Positions 23,573-26,294 of a DNA stretch of 26,294 nucleotides are shown here, piece after piece. Below the pieces are notes generated by a model that saw only the letters and a program-made list of their open reading frames with translations, was not told the origin of the DNA and did not search any database. This stretch comes from Betaproteobacteria bacterium. Lineage in GTDB: Bacteria > Pseudomonadota > Gammaproteobacteria > Burkholderiales > Burkholderiaceae. The stretch's first letter is position 1. The number at the start of each line of letters is the position of its first letter. The position numbers were made by a program, and so were the translations under genes. Location of the stretch: positions 1-26,294 of the forward strand of contig JAGWXN010000016.1 of NCBI GenBank assembly GCA_018969885.1. The letters are read 5' to 3'.

Positions 23573-25042
23573 ATGGCTTTCACGTTGAAGGACCCGGCGC
23601 TCCTGCGCGCCGAGGGCTATATCAATGGTGCGTGGACGGCCGCCGACAGCGGCGCCCGCTTTGCGGTCACCAATCCGGCTAATGGCGCAGAGTTGGCGCA
23701 CGTGGCCGACATGGGCGCAGCCGAAACCCAGCGTGCGATCGCGGCGGCCGAGGCTGCGCTTCCGGCCTGGCGGGCCCGAACCGCGAAGGATCGCGCGGCG
23801 ATTTTGCGGCGCTGGTTCGATCTGATTCTCGCCAACACCGAGGATCTGGCCGCACTCATGACGGCCGAGCAGGGTAAACCGCTTGCCGAGTCGCGCGGTG
23901 AGGTTGCCTACGGGGCATCGTTCATCGAGTGGTTTGCGGAAGAGGGTAAGCGTGCCTATGGTGAGATCATCCCCACTTATGCGGCGGACCGGCGGATACT
24001 CGTCATGCGCCAGCCGATTGGTGTGTGCGCAGCCATCACGCCCTGGAACTTCCCCATCGCCATGATCACGCGCAAGGTCGCGCCAGCGTTTGCGGCGGGC
24101 TGCACCGTGATCGCCAAGCCTGCGGAGGCAACGCCCCTCTCGGCGCTTGCGCTCGCAGAGCTTGCCGAGCGTGCGGGCCTGCCGCCCGGGGTATTCAATG
24201 TGGTCACCGGCGATGCGGCGCGCGCGCCCGAGATCGGCCTTGCGCTCTGCGAGAGCCCGGTGGTTCGCAAAGTGTCATTTACCGGTTCGACCGAAGTCGG
24301 GCGCATTTTGTTGTCGCAATCGGCGAGCACCGTGAAGAAGCTCTCGCTCGAGCTGGGTGGTAACGCGCCCTTCATCGTTTTTGACGACGCTGACCTTGAC
24401 GCTGCGGTGGAGGGTGCGATCGCCTCGAAGTACCGCAATGCGGGCCAGACCTGCGTGTGCGCGAACCGCCTCTATGTGCAGGATGGCGTTTACGACGAGT
24501 TCGCAAAGCGGCTGTCTGCGCGCGTGGCGCAGTTCAAGGTGGGTGCGGGGTCCGAGCCTGGCGTCACCATCGGCCCGCTGATCGAGGCCGCGGCGATCGC
24601 AAAGGTCGAAGAGCATGTGGCCGATGCACTCGCTCAGGGCGCAACGGTGCTAACTGGCGGGCGTCGTCACGCGTTGGGTGGGCTTTTCTATGAGCCCACT
24701 ATCCTTGCCAATGTCACGCAGTCAATGAAGGTTGCGCGCGAGGAAACCTTCGGCCCGGTGGCACCGCTGTTTCGGTTTCACACCGAGGCTGAGGCGATCG
24801 CGATGGCCAATGCCACCGAGTTCGGACTCGCCGCGTATTTCTTCTCGCGAGATCTGGGGCGAGTGTTTCGCGTCGCCGAAGCGCTTGAGAGTGGCATGGT
24901 GTGCGCGAACAGCGGGCTCCTGTCCACCGAGGTGGCGCCCTTCGGCGGGGTCAAGCAGTCGGGCCTTGGTCGAGAGGGTTCAAAGCACGGGCTCGACGAA
25001 TACCTCGAGATCAAGTATCTGTGCCTGGCGGGTATCAACTAA
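23573..25042 (+). CDS. gabD: Succinate-semialdehyde dehydrogenase (GabD-type)
   Basis: A 489-aa aldehyde dehydrogenase of the GabD group, oxidising succinate semialdehyde to succinate with NAD(P). Features are ITPWNFPIAMITRK (155-168), TVIAKPAEATPLSA, FTGSTEVGR (237-244), the general base Glu260 in LELGGNAP, and catalytic Cys294 followed by Cys296 in GQTCVCANR, a signature typical of this group. The C-terminus has PFGGVKQSGLGREG. The ATG at 23573 has a GAGGGAG site (23557-23563). Set between mmsA and a zinc alcohol dehydrogenase, it would feed carbon from a C4 semialdehyde or a relative into the TCA cycle. Other semialdehydes such as malonate or glutarate semialdehyde are possible substrates. 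NADP versus NAD preference is not readable by eye. Confidence 0.92.
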   Translation: MAFTLKDPALLRAEGYINGAWTAADSGARFAVTNPANGAELAHVADMGAAETQRAIAAAEAALPAWRARTAKDRAAILRRWFDLILANTEDLAALMTAEQGKPLAESRGEVAYGASFIEWFAEEGKRAYGEIIPTYAADRRILVMRQPIGVCAAITPWNFPIAMITRKVAPAFAAGCTVIAKPAEATPLSALALAELAERAGLPPGVFNVVTGDAARAPEIGLALCESPVVRKVSFTGSTEVGRILLSQSASTVKKLSLELGGNAPFIVFDDADLDAAVEGAIASKYRNAGQTCVCANRLYVQDGVYDEFAKRLSARVAQFKVGAGSEPGVTIGPLIEAAAIAKVEEHVADALAQGATVLTGGRRHALGGLFYEPTILANVTQSMKVAREETFGPVAPLFRFHTEAEAIAMANATEFGLAAYFFSRDLGRVFRVAEALESGMVCANSGLLSTEVAPFGGVKQSGLGREGSKHGLDEYLEIKYLCLAGIN

Positions 25043-25058
25043 AGCGCGATCGTGCGTG

Positions 25059-25081
25059 CGCGCGGGGCCGTTGGCCGCGCG
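25059..25081 (+). other. GC hairpin between gabD and the zinc dehydrogenase gene
   Basis: CGCGCGG (25059-25065), a 9-nt loop, and CCGCGCG (25075-25081) form a 7-bp stem in the 60-bp spacer. It has no U-tract and lies 22 bp before the next ATG. It may limit read-through or stabilise the upstream message. In such GC-rich DNA it may also be chance. Confidence 0.25.
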
Positions 25082-25102
25082 TGTTCAAACAAGGCGGAGC
25101 TG

Positions 25103-26260
25103 ATGATGAGAGTGAAGGCCGCGGTATTGCGACAGATGGGGTTGCCGCTTCCCTACGCGCAGAGTCAGCCGATTGCAATTGAAGAGGTGGAGCTTGCGCC
25201 GCCCGCGCAGGGCGAGGTGTTGTTGCGCATTCATGCAGCCGGCCTCTGCCACTCCGACCTGTCGGCGATCAACGGTGATCGGCCCTGGCCGATGCCGATC
25301 GTGATTGGGCATGAAGCGGCGGCCGAGGTGGTGGAGTTGGGCGAGGGCGTGACCGATCTTGCGGTGGGCGACCATGTGGTGCTCATCTTCCGTCCGAGCT
25401 GCGGAGCTTGCGCGAGCTGTTCGGTCGGGCGGCCGGCACTGTGCGGCCCTGGGGGCGAGGCCAATGCGGCGGGCACCCTGCTGGGGGGCTATCGACGGCT
25501 CGCCTCGGTGACGGGCGCTGGCATTGACGGGCGGGCCGGGGGCGCGCTCCATCATCACCTGGGTTGTGCGGCGTTTGCTGAATACGCGACGGTATCCCGT
25601 CGCTCGGTGGTTCGTATCGATGCTTCGCTACCCTGGGATGAGGCGGCACTTTTTGGTTGCGCGGTGATCACCGGCGCGGGCGCGGTCTACAACACGGCGC
25701 GAATGGAGGCGGGTTCGCGAGTGGCGGTGGTGGGGTTGGGTGGCGTGGGGTTTGCGTCGCTCCTTGCCGCGCTTGCTGGCGGCGCACGCCAGGTCGTCGC
25801 GGTCGACATGCTCGAGAGCAAGCTCGAGCTCGCCCGGTCGCTGGGCGCAAGCGCCTGTGTGAATGCGGCGGATCCAGAGGCCATCGCCAAGGTCCGCGAT
25901 CTGACGGGCGGCGGGGTTGACTATGCGTTCGAGATGGCGGGCAATGTCGCCGCGCTCGAGCTCGCTTATCGCATCACCGCGCGCGGCGGCACCACGGTGA
26001 CGGCAGGGCTCCCCAATCCGGCGGCGCGCTGGTCGTTGCAGGCGGTGTCGCTCATTGCAGAGGAGCGTACGCTCAAAGGGAGCTATGTCGGCTCGTGCGT
26101 GCCATCGCGTGATGTGCCCCGGTTCATCGCGATGTACCGGCAGGGGGTGCTGCCTGTCGATCGGCTGCTGTCGGAGAGAATCCGTCTCGAGGACATCAAC
26201 CCGGCGCTTGATCGCCTGGCGCGGGGCGAATCGATCCGCCAGGTCATGATGATGAGCTGA
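25103..26260 (+). CDS. Zinc-dependent alcohol dehydrogenase (MDR family)
   Basis: A 385-aa medium-chain dehydrogenase. Catalytic zinc ligands are Cys49 (GLCHSD), His70 (IGHEAAAEV) and Cys186 (LFGCAVITG). The structural zinc has Cys100, Cys103, Cys106 and Cys114 (SCGACASCSVGRPALC). The NAD-binding Rossmann loop VVGLGGVG is at 209-216, with Asp in AVDMLESK closing the second strand, suggesting NAD rather than NADP. An insertion of about 40 residues (115-155, with a His triplet) follows the structural zinc lobe, as in the larger class III-like group. An ATG at 25106 is equally good: GGAG at 25096-25099 spaces it 6 nt. As the third gene after mmsA and gabD it would oxidise an alcohol to the aldehyde taken by those enzymes. 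The physiological alcohol is unknown. Confidence 0.9.
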   Translation: MMRVKAAVLRQMGLPLPYAQSQPIAIEEVELAPPAQGEVLLRIHAAGLCHSDLSAINGDRPWPMPIVIGHEAAAEVVELGEGVTDLAVGDHVVLIFRPSCGACASCSVGRPALCGPGGEANAAGTLLGGYRRLASVTGAGIDGRAGGALHHHLGCAAFAEYATVSRRSVVRIDASLPWDEAALFGCAVITGAGAVYNTARMEAGSRVAVVGLGGVGFASLLAALAGGARQVVAVDMLESKLELARSLGASACVNAADPEAIAKVRDLTGGGVDYAFEMAGNVAALELAYRITARGGTTVTAGLPNPAARWSLQAVSLIAEERTLKGSYVGSCVPSRDVPRFIAMYRQGVLPVDRLLSERIRLEDINPALDRLARGESIRQVMMMS

Positions 26261-26266
26261 TTGCCG

Positions 26267-26294
26267 ATGAGCACTTCGCCTGAAACCTTCGACT
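26267..26294 (+). CDS. Probable start of the next gene, cut by the window end
   Basis: An ATG at 26267, 6 nt after the dehydrogenase stop, opens a frame reading MSTSPETFD to the end of the window. Its closeness to the preceding stop suggests a fourth gene in the mmsA operon. Too little is present to name a product. Confidence 0.4.

Overview
The window is high-GC DNA with tightly packed genes, from what looks like a Betaproteobacterium, probably Burkholderiales-like. The main clues are a GTP-type PEP carboxykinase, a PhoX phosphatase, an ArnD deformylase, a tryptophan 2,3-dioxygenase remnant whose retained parts resemble Cupriavidus/Burkholderia enzymes as I remember them, and a catabolic gene set of hydantoinase, carbamoylase, MmsA and GabD. 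This placement is inference from family resemblance; no 16S or other marker is present. I see no tRNA, rRNA, CRISPR, insertion sequence or prophage. No stretch over 300 bases lacks a gene.

Layout. 1-2858 (+): the 3' part of arnD, then a Tat-exported PhoX phosphatase. 2902-4861 (-): a tryptophan 2,3-dioxygenase gene that has lost its middle and changed frame, preceded by an OprB-type porin. 5054-7297 (+): a fused membrane/spermidine-synthase-like protein. 7495-11482 (+): hyuA-hyuB, an ATP-dependent hydantoinase/oxoprolinase pair overlapping by 8 nt. 11496-15646 (-): a compact six-gene operon, in transcription order FAH-family hydratase, MOSC protein, small membrane protein, unrecognised 426-aa protein, single-domain asparaginase-like protein and flavin reductase. 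Three successive junctions in it carry a TTGA stop/start overlap. 15765-17663 (+): pckG. 17800-18639 (+): a Crp/Fnr regulator with FNR-like cysteines, preceded by an FNR/FixK-like box. 18609-21879 (-): an operon iclR - M20 carbamoylase/amidohydrolase - pdxA-like. 21976-26260 (+): mmsA - gabD - zinc alcohol dehydrogenase, divergent from iclR. A further gene probably starts at 26267.

How it may fit together (inference). HyuAB can open a cyclic amide or imide such as a hydantoin. The M20 enzyme would remove the carbamoyl group from the product, or act on ureidopropionate-type compounds. MmsA and GabD oxidise the semialdehydes expected from beta-alanine, beta-aminoisobutyrate or GABA-type products. 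The iclR-centred divergon has nested palindromes in its shared intergenic region and is the most coherent catabolic unit. The best oddities are the internally deleted dioxygenase, the FNR-like regulator with a changed cysteine spacing and recognition helix, and the TTGA-coupled operon with its unrecognised 426-aa member.
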